From Bacillota bacterium (lineage in GTDB: Bacteria; Bacillota; Clostridia; Lachnospirales; Lachnospiraceae): a stretch of DNA of 64,000 bases. The stretch lies in contig JAQXUQ010000006.1 of assembly GCA_029224465.1 (NCBI GenBank), forward strand, positions 1 to 64,000, in the 5' to 3' direction. The stretch's first letter is position 1, and every line of letters begins with the position of its first letter. Of this stretch, positions 26,567 to 34,886 are shown piece after piece. The position numbers and the translations under genes were made by a program. Under the pieces are notes generated by a model that did not search any database, was not told the DNA's origin, and worked only from the letters and a program-made list of their open reading frames with translations.

Positions 26567-29500
26567 ATGAAAAGATCAAGAAGCAATGTTCGTCGTTTAA
26601 TAGCAGACGTCCTGATGTGCTGTCTGCTGATTGTTACCGGTATTCCGATGACCGCAAAAGCAGATGATGCTGCAGGTCTGCAGCAGTCTGCTCCGGTATC
26701 GGCGGAAACCACGGAGAATGGAGAAGACGCTGCGCAGACACCGGCAGCAACGGAAACTGCGGGGGGTACCGCACAGGCACCCGCGTCAGAGGATACGCAG
26801 AAGACAGAAAGTGCAGATGAGGAAGATGCAGCAGAAGAAACAAGTACGGAGGTGACATCTTCCGCGCAGAATAATTCGCAGGAAAAGGAACAAAGTTACA
26901 TGGGTGAAACCGCACCGGCGGATCCTGCTTCTGCGCAGACGGCTGTCACTGACAACAGCAGGGAAGTAACGGAAGTGTCAGATCAAAGTCAGAAGCAGGA
27001 TTATACAGAAATGTACGAATTCTATGATTCGGAGAAAACCTGCGTATCATCCCAGACAGTTCGTATCGGTGACATACTTGCGGAACCGGCAGTACCCAAG
27101 ACACGCAGTGGGAAAACATTCACAGGATGGAAAGATGCTTCCGGTGCGGACTTTCACAGTTTTGGCACTGTGAAGGATATTGCACAGGACGGTGCAGTTA
27201 TCAGATTATACGCCAGCTATGCGGATGCCATTTACATCAACTACTACGATCAGTATAACAACCTGATCAAGAGTCAGCCGGTGGAAGCTGATTCTACAGT
27301 CACGATTGAGAAGGACGATCCACTAATTCAGGTTCAGCCTCTTACAGAGTGTCAGGATGGATGGAGTACGGATCGCGGTAGTACGCAGGATGTGTCCGGC
27401 GACTTCAAGGTGGGTACGGAGTCTGTTAATCTTTACCCGATTCTGAAAGAAGGATACTGGGTGGAATTCAAAACGGATAGCGAGACGTCTATTCCCCGGC
27501 AGTTCATTGCCCGTAATGCGAAAGGCGATGATGCCAAAGTCAGTAAGCCCGGGACAGATCCGGTCAGAAAGGGGTATGTATTTGATCAATGGTATAAAGA
27601 CCAGGCTTTGACAGAACCCTACGACTTCAGTCAGACTGTGATAAAGCCGCTTACGTTGTACGCGGGATATAAACCGGCAGAAAATACCGAATATACTGTT
27701 AAGTACTGGATCGAGTACCAGAAAAAAACCGGCAGCGGTGTCGGTGATGGCGTCTGGGATTATAAACTGCTGACGCAGGAAGTTATCAAGGGAAAGACCG
27801 GTGACAAGGCCGGTTTCCACACAAAGCTGATCTTTTCCAGCCCTTATGAAAAATCGGACGCGCAGTATGAACTGAACACAGATCTTACGACGGCTGACCG
27901 CCAGGATCCCGCCCGGCCGACAATCCAAGCCGATGGTTCAACTGTACTGAATGTGTATTACAGGTGCAAAACATACAACCTTTCTGCCATTGTTCCGAAG
28001 GCGGATGGAACAACACAGAAATTAAGCTATGAAAATGTGAAATGTTCCTCGGATCTGACGAATTTCTGGAAGGCGGTATTTGCGATACGGCCGGAACAGG
28101 AATTGTTTGATGGAAAACACAGATTTGTATTTCGGAATATACATAGCGGATATGAATTCGTTGAAACACCTTCCGTAATGAAAAACATGCCGTCTGAAGA
28201 TGCTGCAATGTATTTGCAGAGCTTTGGCGGGGATAATTCATACTATGAAGAGTACCTTGAAACACTGAATGGGAAAGCTCCTGATGGAAAGACAGTCGTC
28301 AGAAATACATCACGCAGAGGCAGTGCAGATACAAGAACCTACTATTTGCAGCTGTCAGATCATTTCAACAGCGGTACGTTTGGCGGAACGGATGTCACTA
28401 CATCGGATTTTCCGGGTTTTACACCGTTAATGGAATACTCGGATGGTAATTATTATCTGTATGGCGAAGCCAATGCGAGTGTCTGGTTCCGGTATCCTGA
28501 AGCGCTTTTCCAGAAGAATAATCCGGGTCTGACATATAATATTATAAAAAATCCGGATGGTACACAGCACATGTACAACGGTGCGAATGACCCGATCCGG
28601 ATCTATTACGAGCGTAACCATTATCCTCTCAATTTCCATACAAACGGCGGTCCGGAAGCAGAAAACCAATCTGTGCTTTTTGAAGATGATCTGCGTAAGT
28701 ACCAGCCATCAAATTATTCGGAAGGACAGACGATAAAACAGTCCGTTGCGAAACGCGTTATGCAGCTGCCTGGCGCTGATCCTGTCATGAACAGAACAAA
28801 GAAGAAAGAGGGAAATGAGAATTTTGTTTTTGCCGGCTGGTATACGGATTCGGCGTTGACAAACAGTTTTGACTTCAGCGGCACAATGCCGGCGCATGAG
28901 GTGGATTTGTACGCAAGATGGGTGCCGGAAACCTATACGGTCCGCTTTGATACCGGGAAAGGATCGGCAATAGACAAGATAAGCGATATTCCATATGGCC
29001 ATGCCGTGGCACGACCTCAAGATCCGACTTACGAGGATCATATTTTTCTTGGCTGGACGCTGAATGGAAAACCCTACAATTTTGCTTCGGGTGTCACTGA
29101 AGATATCGTTCTGAAGGCGGAATGGAGAAGCATAAAGGCATACAAGGTTACCTATGATCTGAACGGCGGCAGCGGGCCAGCTCCGGGAGATACGAGATCA
29201 TATTATGAAAATGCCGGTGTTACGGTTGCTTCCGCTGATGGTATTACAGCACCGAAAGAAAAGGTCTTCCTTGGCTGGAAATCCAGCGGCGACGGTAAGA
29301 TTTATTATCCGAACGGCTCTGCACCAATGCCGATGGGTGGCCTGATACTCACCGCGCAGTGGGGAGACAAGGAGAAGACGGCGCAGCTGACCTATGATTT
29401 CAATTTTGAAAAATATGGAATCAAGTCCGATGGCAATTCGTCAAGCACTGTATCTGCGCTGAAAAACAACAGCAGCGTTCAACTTGCTGACATTTGTGCG

Positions 29501-29956
29501 CTTCACGCCGTGCCGGACGGATATGTATTCAAGGGTTGGTATCTGGACAAAGACTGCACAGACGGTCCGTATACTTTCCTGATTGTTAACAGCCGGAAAG
29601 CAAGCTGCGTCTACGCAAAGTGGGAGGTGGTCCGTCATGAAACGGCGGAAACAGGTCAGAGTTCTTCTGGCAGCAGCGCTAACGTAACCGGCAATACGGT
29701 AAGCCCGGCTTCTTCGGCCGTGACGTCGGAAGCGGAAGTACAAAGTGCGCCTCAGCTTCAGCCGGCACAGAGCGGGAGCATCACGAAACCAGCCGCGCCT
29801 TCGCAAGTGCCGATGCAGCGCACTGGAAACAGCAAAGCGCCTGCGACAGGAGATACATCGCACATAGAGCTGTATTTCCTGGTAATGACAGGATGTCTTG
29901 CAATTCTTGTTACGGATTTTATGATTCGGAAAAGACATGATGTGAGGAGACGCTGA
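26567..29956 (+). CDS. Cell-wall-anchored surface protein with InlB B-type repeats
   Basis: Secreted protein of 1129 residues. A signal peptide (RRLIADVLMCCLLIVTGIPM) precedes a low-complexity Thr/Glu/Ala/Gln region to about residue 150. Several Listeria-Bacteroides (Flg_new/InlB B) repeats follow, recognised by G-W-Y/T-x-D and LYA-x-W endings (FVFAGWYTDSALTNSFDFSG, HIFLGWTLNGKPYNFASG, YVFKGWYLDKDCTDGPYTF). The C-terminus has sorting motif APATGD, a hydrophobic helix and RKR tail, so sortase should link it to peptidoglycan. No sortase gene is nearby. ATG 26567 has a GGAGG site. The gene is visibly more AT-rich than its neighbours. Likely an adhesin; ligand unknown. Confidence 0.9.
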   Translation: MKRSRSNVRRLIADVLMCCLLIVTGIPMTAKADDAAGLQQSAPVSAETTENGEDAAQTPAATETAGGTAQAPASEDTQKTESADEEDAAEETSTEVTSSAQNNSQEKEQSYMGETAPADPASAQTAVTDNSREVTEVSDQSQKQDYTEMYEFYDSEKTCVSSQTVRIGDILAEPAVPKTRSGKTFTGWKDASGADFHSFGTVKDIAQDGAVIRLYASYADAIYINYYDQYNNLIKSQPVEADSTVTIEKDDPLIQVQPLTECQDGWSTDRGSTQDVSGDFKVGTESVNLYPILKEGYWVEFKTDSETSIPRQFIARNAKGDDAKVSKPGTDPVRKGYVFDQWYKDQALTEPYDFSQTVIKPLTLYAGYKPAENTEYTVKYWIEYQKKTGSGVGDGVWDYKLLTQEVIKGKTGDKAGFHTKLIFSSPYEKSDAQYELNTDLTTADRQDPARPTIQADGSTVLNVYYRCKTYNLSAIVPKADGTTQKLSYENVKCSSDLTNFWKAVFAIRPEQELFDGKHRFVFRNIHSGYEFVETPSVMKNMPSEDAAMYLQSFGGDNSYYEEYLETLNGKAPDGKTVVRNTSRRGSADTRTYYLQLSDHFNSGTFGGTDVTTSDFPGFTPLMEYSDGNYYLYGEANASVWFRYPEALFQKNNPGLTYNIIKNPDGTQHMYNGANDPIRIYYERNHYPLNFHTNGGPEAENQSVLFEDDLRKYQPSNYSEGQTIKQSVAKRVMQLPGADPVMNRTKKKEGNENFVFAGWYTDSALTNSFDFSGTMPAHEVDLYARWVPETYTVRFDTGKGSAIDKISDIPYGHAVARPQDPTYEDHIFLGWTLNGKPYNFASGVTEDIVLKAEWRSIKAYKVTYDLNGGSGPAPGDTRSYYENAGVTVASADGITAPKEKVFLGWKSSGDGKIYYPNGSAPMPMGGLILTAQWGDKEKTAQLTYDFNFEKYGIKSDGNSSSTVSALKNNSSVQLADICALHAVPDGYVFKGWYLDKDCTDGPYTFLIVNSRKASCVYAKWEVVRHETAETGQSSSGSSANVTGNTVSPASSAVTSEAEVQSAPQLQPAQSGSITKPAAPSQVPMQRTGNSKAPATGDTSHIELYFLVMTGCLAILVTDFMIRKRHDVRRR

Positions 29957-30003
29957 CAGGTTGGAGAGCGGACGACAGAAGATTATACCTGTGGAAAAAC
30001 ATC

Positions 30004-30032
30004 TTGATAGTTCTGTACGAAACAGGTATAAT
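30004..30032 (+). promoter_or_regulatory. Promoter of tRNA-Gly
   Basis: TTGATA (30004-30009) and TATAAT (30027-30032) are separated by exactly 17 nt, 11 nt before the first base of the tRNA. A near-consensus housekeeping promoter. Confidence 0.85.
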
Positions 30033-30043
30033 ACTCCTGTCGT

Positions 30044-30114
30044 GCGGTTGTAGTACATCGGTAGTATGCGGCCTTCCCAAGGCTGAGAGGCGGGTTCGAT
30101 TCCCGTCAGCCGCT
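30044..30114 (+). tRNA. tRNA-Gly (CCC)
   Basis: Cloverleaf of 71 nt: acceptor GCGGTTG/CAGCCGC, anticodon stem CGGCC/GGCTG, loop TTCCCAA with anticodon CCC, T arm GCGGG-TTCGATT-CCCGT, discriminator T. CCA is not encoded. It has its own promoter and terminator. Confidence 0.95.
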
Positions 30115-30124
30115 CTGAACCTCT

Positions 30125-30170
30125 TGCCGGAAATCCTTTATTTTCAAGGGTTTCCGGCATTTTTACTCTT
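30125..30170. terminator. Terminator after tRNA-Gly, shared with convergent xpt
   Basis: TGCCGGAAA (30125-30133) pairs with TTTCCGGCA (30151-30159), followed by TTTTTACTCTTTTT. It ends the tRNA transcript; on the minus strand it lies 40 nt beyond the xpt stop and may serve that gene too. Confidence 0.85.
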
Positions 30171-30198
30171 TTTAAGGCGTTCGTGCGACAAATATGCG

Positions 30199-30777
30199 TT
30201 AATCTTCCCGGAATACAATCTCTCCGTCATCTGTCATGGAATCCACAATCGCTATGCTGGTCAGATTATATCCCTGCTCCCGCAGCGTCTTTCCGCCCTC
30301 CTGAAATCCTTTTTCAATCGCGATGCCGATCCCGGCGACCTTCGCACCGGCCTGCGAGCAGATGTCCAGCATCCCCCGCATCGCCTTGCCGACAGCCAGA
30401 AAATCGTCTACCAGAAGAACGGTATCATCCGGTCCCAGATATTTCTTCGAAAGTGTAATCTGATAGTCCTTCCCATAAGTGAACGAATGCACGACCGAGG
30501 TATAGACTTCGCCGTCAATATTTCTGCTCTTTGCTTTCTTCGCGAAAACAACAGGAACGTCGAAATACCGTGCGCAGCTGCACGCAATCGCGATGCCGGA
30601 AGCTTCGATCGTCAGAATTCTTGTGATGCCCGCATCCTTATATTTGTCATAAAATGCCTTCCCGATCTGATCGAGCAGTTCCACATCCAGCTGATGGTTA
30701 AGGAAACTGTCTACTTTCAGTATGTTGCCGGGACGGACCTGGCCGTCTTTTCTGATACGATCTTCAAGAAATTTCAT
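30199..30777 (-). CDS. xpt: Xanthine phosphoribosyltransferase
   Basis: Type I phosphoribosyltransferase of 192 residues converting xanthine and PRPP to XMP. The N-terminus MKFLEDRIRKDGQV and LKVDSFLNHQLD are hallmark Xpt sequences; the PRPP-binding loop is TVLLVDDFLAVGKAM. The ATG at 30777 follows TTGGAGA; the TTG at 30789 lies inside that site and is rejected. It is divergent from the hydroxylase operon at 30968, so purine salvage and purine oxidation share a 190-bp control region. No guanine riboswitch pattern is visible in its leader, unlike Bacillus xpt. Confidence 0.93.
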   Translation of the reverse strand: MKFLEDRIRKDGQVRPGNILKVDSFLNHQLDVELLDQIGKAFYDKYKDAGITRILTIEASGIAIACSCARYFDVPVVFAKKAKSRNIDGEVYTSVVHSFTYGKDYQITLSKKYLGPDDTVLLVDDFLAVGKAMRGMLDICSQAGAKVAGIGIAIEKGFQEGGKTLREQGYNLTSIAIVDSMTDDGEIVFRED

Positions 30778-30967
30778 TTTTGTCTCCAATTATGTTTCGA
30801 ACGCTGCTTCAGCGCGGCTGCCGGCTGAAGAATTGAATTATTAAAATCTTGTAAATTTTACTATAGACGGATAACATTTATTTTTCAATGGAATTATTCG
30901 CGAGGGCTCTCGTCATAACCGCAAATCTACGATAGAATCAGGAAGGAATGACGAGGAGAGGAAGTCT

Positions 30968-31840
30968 ATGTTTACTGCACAGAATTATATAAAACCAAAG
31001 AGTCTGGAAGAAGCATATGCTTTACTGCAGAAACGGGGAAACCGCGTCGTCGGCGGAATGCAGTGGATGAAGATGTCTTCCGCAGCCTGCGCCGCGGTGA
31101 TTGATCTTTCGGAGCTGGGCCTGTCCGGTATAAAGGACGAGGGCAGTGCGTTCTCCATCGGCTGCATGACGACGCTCCGGGAACTGGAGCAGGATCCGGG
31201 GATATCAGCATTTTCGCAGGGAGCGGTGAAAGAAGCGCTGCGGGGAATTGTCGGTGTGCAGTTCCGGAATCTTGCGACCATCGGGGGCACCGTCGCGGGA
31301 AGATACGGCTTTTCGGATGTGCTGACCATTTTATCTGTTATGGATACGCAGGTGGAGCTTTATAAAGCGGGACGGGTGCCGCTTGCTTCTTATCTTGCAT
31401 CGCCTCCTGACCGGGATATCGTTGTCCGGCTGATCATAGAAAAGAACCCGGCTGCGTTCACTTATCTGTCTGTCCGCAGAACCCGGACAGATCTGCCGAC
31501 ACTGACCTGCGCGAGCAGTCTTACGCAGGGCCCCGGCGCTTACCTTCGCATCGCGGTCGGCGCAAGGCCGGGAGCCGCGAGATGTGTAGAGATTCCGCTT
31601 GATCAGGATCTCTGTCGTGAATTTTATAATGGAAAGCCGGAGCGGCTCGAAGAGGCTGCGCTATGCCTTGCCCGGAAGGAAATCACATTGTCCGGGAATT
31701 TGAGAGGAAGCGCGCAGTACCGGGAGCATCTGCTGGAAGTTCTGGTCCGCAGGAGCATACGGCAGCAGCTGGCAAAGCTTACGGAAACGGCGTCTTTTCA
31801 TGAGAGCCGGGCCCCGCGGGAAAGGACACACGAAGAATGA
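30968..31840 (+). CDS. Xanthine-dehydrogenase-type hydroxylase, FAD-binding subunit
   Basis: FAD subunit of 290 residues of a three-component molybdenum hydroxylase. The first FAD loop appears as VVGGMQWMKMS near residue 25 and the second as ATIGGTVAGRYGFSDVLTIL near residue 105. The CO-dehydrogenase flavoprotein C-terminal domain follows (YLRIAVGARPGAARCVEIPL). It passes electrons from the iron-sulfur subunit to an acceptor such as NAD or ferredoxin. It overlaps the iron-sulfur gene by 4 nt and starts the long plus-strand purine/selenium/molybdenum run. An AGGAGAGG site precedes the ATG. Confidence 0.92.
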   Translation: MFTAQNYIKPKSLEEAYALLQKRGNRVVGGMQWMKMSSAACAAVIDLSELGLSGIKDEGSAFSIGCMTTLRELEQDPGISAFSQGAVKEALRGIVGVQFRNLATIGGTVAGRYGFSDVLTILSVMDTQVELYKAGRVPLASYLASPPDRDIVVRLIIEKNPAAFTYLSVRRTRTDLPTLTCASSLTQGPGAYLRIAVGARPGAARCVEIPLDQDLCREFYNGKPERLEEAALCLARKEITLSGNLRGSAQYREHLLEVLVRRSIRQQLAKLTETASFHESRAPRERTHEE

Positions 31841-32301
31841 ATGTCACGATCAATGTAAACGGAAAAGACATTACGGATACGATCCGGCCGGACGAGCTGC
31901 TGATCGACTTTCTTCGAAGCCACGGCTGCCCCAGCGTAAAGCGGGGATGCGAAACTTCCAACTGCGGTGCCTGCACGGTACATATGGACGGGAAAGCGGT
32001 GTTGTCCTGCGGCATCCTTGCCGTGCGTTGCGACGGACATCAGATCACCACGCTGGAAGGCCTGCAGGACGAGGCAAAGGAAATCGGCGGGTTTATCGCT
32101 GATCAGGGCGGGGAGCAATGCGGTTACTGCAGTCCCGGGCTGATTATGGCATGTATTGCGATGTTCCGCGAAAATCCCAGTCCGACTGACGGGGAAATAA
32201 AGGAATACCTTGCCAATAATCTGTGCCGCTGCAGCGGATATCAGAGTCAGATGCGGGGAATCCGGGGTTACATTGCTTACAGGGAGAAGAAAAATGGGTG
32301 A
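31837..32301 (+). CDS. Xanthine-dehydrogenase-type hydroxylase, [2Fe-2S] subunit
   Basis: Iron-sulfur subunit of 154 residues. The N-terminal plant-ferredoxin-like cluster is bound by CETSNCGACTV and the following LSC. The C-terminal helical domain binds the second cluster through CGYCSPG and LCRCSGYQ. It relays electrons from the molybdenum centre to the FAD subunit. It overlaps both neighbours (4 nt upstream, 8 nt downstream), which points to tight translational coupling of the three subunits. Confidence 0.95.
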   Translation: MNVTINVNGKDITDTIRPDELLIDFLRSHGCPSVKRGCETSNCGACTVHMDGKAVLSCGILAVRCDGHQITTLEGLQDEAKEIGGFIADQGGEQCGYCSPGLIMACIAMFRENPSPTDGEIKEYLANNLCRCSGYQSQMRGIRGYIAYREKKNG

Positions 32302-34645
32302 CTATATCGAAAATGCGGAGAGACTGCGGTATGTAAATCATTCCTTCCGCAAGATCGACGCGGAGCAGCTGATCACCGGAAAACCGGTGTACACGCAGGA
32401 CATCGCTCCCGCAGGCTGTCTGCAGATCAAGCTCCTCCGTTCTCCGTACGCGAATGCCATCATCGAAGAAATCGATCCATCCGCAGCCCTGCGGGTTCCG
32501 GGCGTGGAAGCGGTTTTTACATTTCACGACGTTGATCAGAACATGCCGCGGTTTACGGAAGCCGGGCAGACATATCCGGAACCCAGTCCGCGTGACCGCC
32601 TTGTACTCGACCGCCACATGCGCCATGTCGGCGATGTCGCCGGCATTATCGCCGCGGATACGGTGCAGAACGCGGAAAAGGCGATGAAACTGATCCGCGT
32701 GAAATACAAAGTGCTGGAACCGGTACTGGATTTCCATACCGCACTGGATAACAAGGTCATCGTCCATCCTGAAGAAAACTGGGAAGCGCTTTCCGACGTC
32801 GGAGCAGACAGGAAACGGAATCTCTGCGCGCACGATGCCTGCGGCGAAGGGGATGTGGAGCAGGCGCTTTCAGAGAGCGACGTTGTCGTGGACAGGGTCT
32901 ATCATACAAAAGCGGTCCACCAGATGTATATGGAACCGCTCAATGCTTTCTGCACGAAAGACGCTTTCGGCAGGCTCGTGATTGTGAGTTCGACGCAGAT
33001 TGTTTTTCATGTGCGGAGGAACGTCGCGACCGCACTTGGTATTCCGTCTTCGAAGATCCGTGTGATCAAACCCAGAATCGGCGGCGGTTTCGGGGCAAAA
33101 CAGACCAGCGTCTGCGAAGTTTATCCCGCTTTTGTCACATGGAAAACAGGCAAGCCCTCCCAGATCGTCTATACGCGGGAAGAGTGTATCACCGCCGGCA
33201 GCAACCGCCACGAAATGGAGATGCATGTACGGCTCGGTGGCATGAAAGACGGTACGATCAGGGCAATTGATCTTTATACGCTTTCCAATACCGGTGCCTA
33301 CGGGGAGCACGGGCCGACGACGGTCGGCCTTTCCGGACATAAATCGATCCCTTTGTATCATACGAAGGTCTGGCGTTTCTGTTCGGACGTCGTCTATACC
33401 AATTATCCGTCTGCCGGCGCTTACCGGGGATACGGCGCGCCGCAGGGCCTGTTCGCGGTGGAATCCGCGGTCAACGAATTCTCGCACAGGATCGGCATGG
33501 ACCCCGTAGATGTGCGGCTTATGAATATCACGGAGGAAGGCGAAGTGATGCCGGCGTATTACGGGCAGATCAACACTTCGTCCAGACTTCGCGAGTGCCT
33601 TTTAAATACTGCGCGTATGGCAGACTGGAAAAACCGGTATCCTTCCTGGAAAGTGACCGGAGACGACGGTGTTACCAGGGTTCATTCGCTCGGTCTGTCC
33701 CTTGCGATGCAGGGATCGGCAATCAACAATGTCGATGTCGGCTCGGCAACATTAAAGCTCGAGGAGGGCGGCAATTATACGCTGCTTCTCGGCTGCGCGG
33801 ACATGGGGACCGGCGCGGACACGATCCTGTCTCAGATCGCGGCAGAGGTCCTCGAGTGTCCGTTGGAGAAGATCAGTGTCTGCGGCGCGGATACGGATCT
33901 TTCGCCGTATGATTCGGGATCCTACGCGTCCTCGACGACGTATCTGACGGGCCGTGCCGTTTTGCGTGCGGCAAAGGAGCTCCGGATGAATATTATCCGG
34001 ATCGGCGCGCTGCTGATCGGCTGCCCGGAGAAAGACTGTGACTTCGATGGGACGAAAGTTTATCAGGCGGCGCCGTCAGAGAGCGGTGCATATTCAGAGA
34101 AAGAAGCATCGCTGTTTGACATCGCGGCAAAGAGCACCGGAGGCAACAATATCCCGGTAGTCGTGACGGCAACGAACAGCAGCGAGATTTCCCCGCCGCC
34201 CTATATGGCCGGGATCGCGGAACTGGAAACGGATCTTTCGACCGGGGAGAGCTGGTGCGTGCATTATTACGCGACCGTGGACTGCGGAACGCCGGTCAGT
34301 CCGGCGCTTGCGAGAGTACAGGCGGAAGGCGGCATCCTGCAGGGAATCGGCATGAGTCTTTATGAAGATATCAACTACAGCGCGGACGGCTCCATGGTCG
34401 AGAACTCGGCGCTGCAGTACAAGGTACCCGCAAGGCCCGATATCGGGAAGATTCATGTGGAGTTTGCGCCGAGCGACGAGAAGAGCGGCCCGTACGGCGC
34501 GAAGTCCATCGGAGAAGTCGTCATCGATACGCCGCCTGCGGCCTGCGCGGACGCACTGTATAATGCCTGCGGCGCGTATTTCCGGACGCTCCCGGCGCGT
34601 GCGGAGGATATCGCGATGGCCGCGGCGGGCTGCGGTGAGCCGTAA
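32294..34645 (+). CDS. Xanthine-dehydrogenase-type hydroxylase, molybdopterin subunit
   Basis: Catalytic molybdopterin subunit of 783 residues. The N-terminal aldehyde oxidase/xanthine dehydrogenase a/b hammerhead (ITGKPVYTQDIAPAGCLQIK) precedes the Mo-binding domains, with IGGGFGAKQTS, the AYRGYGAPQG loop and, near the C-terminus, GAKSIGEVV, whose Glu is the predicted catalytic base. Purines, nicotinate or related heterocycles are possible substrates; the adjacent nucleoside importer and xpt favour a purine. The SelD/YqeB/YqeC/YedF genes downstream mark it as a selenium-dependent molybdenum hydroxylase, in which a labile Se ligand sits on Mo. No selenocysteine codon is involved. Confidence 0.92.
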   Translation: MGDYIENAERLRYVNHSFRKIDAEQLITGKPVYTQDIAPAGCLQIKLLRSPYANAIIEEIDPSAALRVPGVEAVFTFHDVDQNMPRFTEAGQTYPEPSPRDRLVLDRHMRHVGDVAGIIAADTVQNAEKAMKLIRVKYKVLEPVLDFHTALDNKVIVHPEENWEALSDVGADRKRNLCAHDACGEGDVEQALSESDVVVDRVYHTKAVHQMYMEPLNAFCTKDAFGRLVIVSSTQIVFHVRRNVATALGIPSSKIRVIKPRIGGGFGAKQTSVCEVYPAFVTWKTGKPSQIVYTREECITAGSNRHEMEMHVRLGGMKDGTIRAIDLYTLSNTGAYGEHGPTTVGLSGHKSIPLYHTKVWRFCSDVVYTNYPSAGAYRGYGAPQGLFAVESAVNEFSHRIGMDPVDVRLMNITEEGEVMPAYYGQINTSSRLRECLLNTARMADWKNRYPSWKVTGDDGVTRVHSLGLSLAMQGSAINNVDVGSATLKLEEGGNYTLLLGCADMGTGADTILSQIAAEVLECPLEKISVCGADTDLSPYDSGSYASSTTYLTGRAVLRAAKELRMNIIRIGALLIGCPEKDCDFDGTKVYQAAPSESGAYSEKEASLFDIAAKSTGGNNIPVVVTATNSSEISPPPYMAGIAELETDLSTGESWCVHYYATVDCGTPVSPALARVQAEGGILQGIGMSLYEDINYSADGSMVENSALQYKVPARPDIGKIHVEFAPSDEKSGPYGAKSIGEVVIDTPPAACADALYNACGAYFRTLPARAEDIAMAAAGCGEP

Positions 34646-34743
34646 GGAAAGCCGCCGCCGGAAAGACCGGCGGGGAAAACACGCGGAGATGCCTTCGCCG
34701 GAGGAAGAAGCGCACAAAACCTTGCACTTTGCCAAACTATTCA

Positions 34744-34773
34744 TTGACAACGATTTGCATCATGACTTAGAGT
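34744..34773 (+). promoter_or_regulatory. Promoter upstream of the BMP lipoprotein gene
   Basis: Perfect TTGACA (34744-34749), an 18-nt spacer and TAGAGT (34768-34773). It would produce a leader of about 105 nt before the BMP gene, so the importer has its own promoter inside the run. Confidence 0.65.
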
Positions 34774-34775
34774 AG

Positions 34776-34886
34776 TGTCGTCACGTAAGTTCAACACAGC
34801 GAAGTCTGTGGCAAATCCGGGAAAGGGGCATCGCCTGAGACGCTGCCATATCCGGTGGAAAACGTATTGACAGGAGGAGACGAGTT
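34776..34886 (+). other. Structured 5' leader of the BMP/importer operon
   Basis: No gene. CACAG-CGAAGT-CTGTG near 34795-34810 is a short hairpin. It is followed by paired GGCA/TGCC elements and two ATCCGG copies that flank them. The end carries the AGGAGGAG ribosome binding site. The layout could be a purine-sensing riboswitch but no known class (purine, PRPP, preQ1, Moco, cyclic-di-GMP) was recognised by eye. Confidence 0.35.

Noticed and set aside
30778-30967. Guanine riboswitch upstream of xpt
   Set aside because: The leader lacks the conserved purine-riboswitch loops; only a short CTTCAGC/GCTGAAG hairpin is visible.
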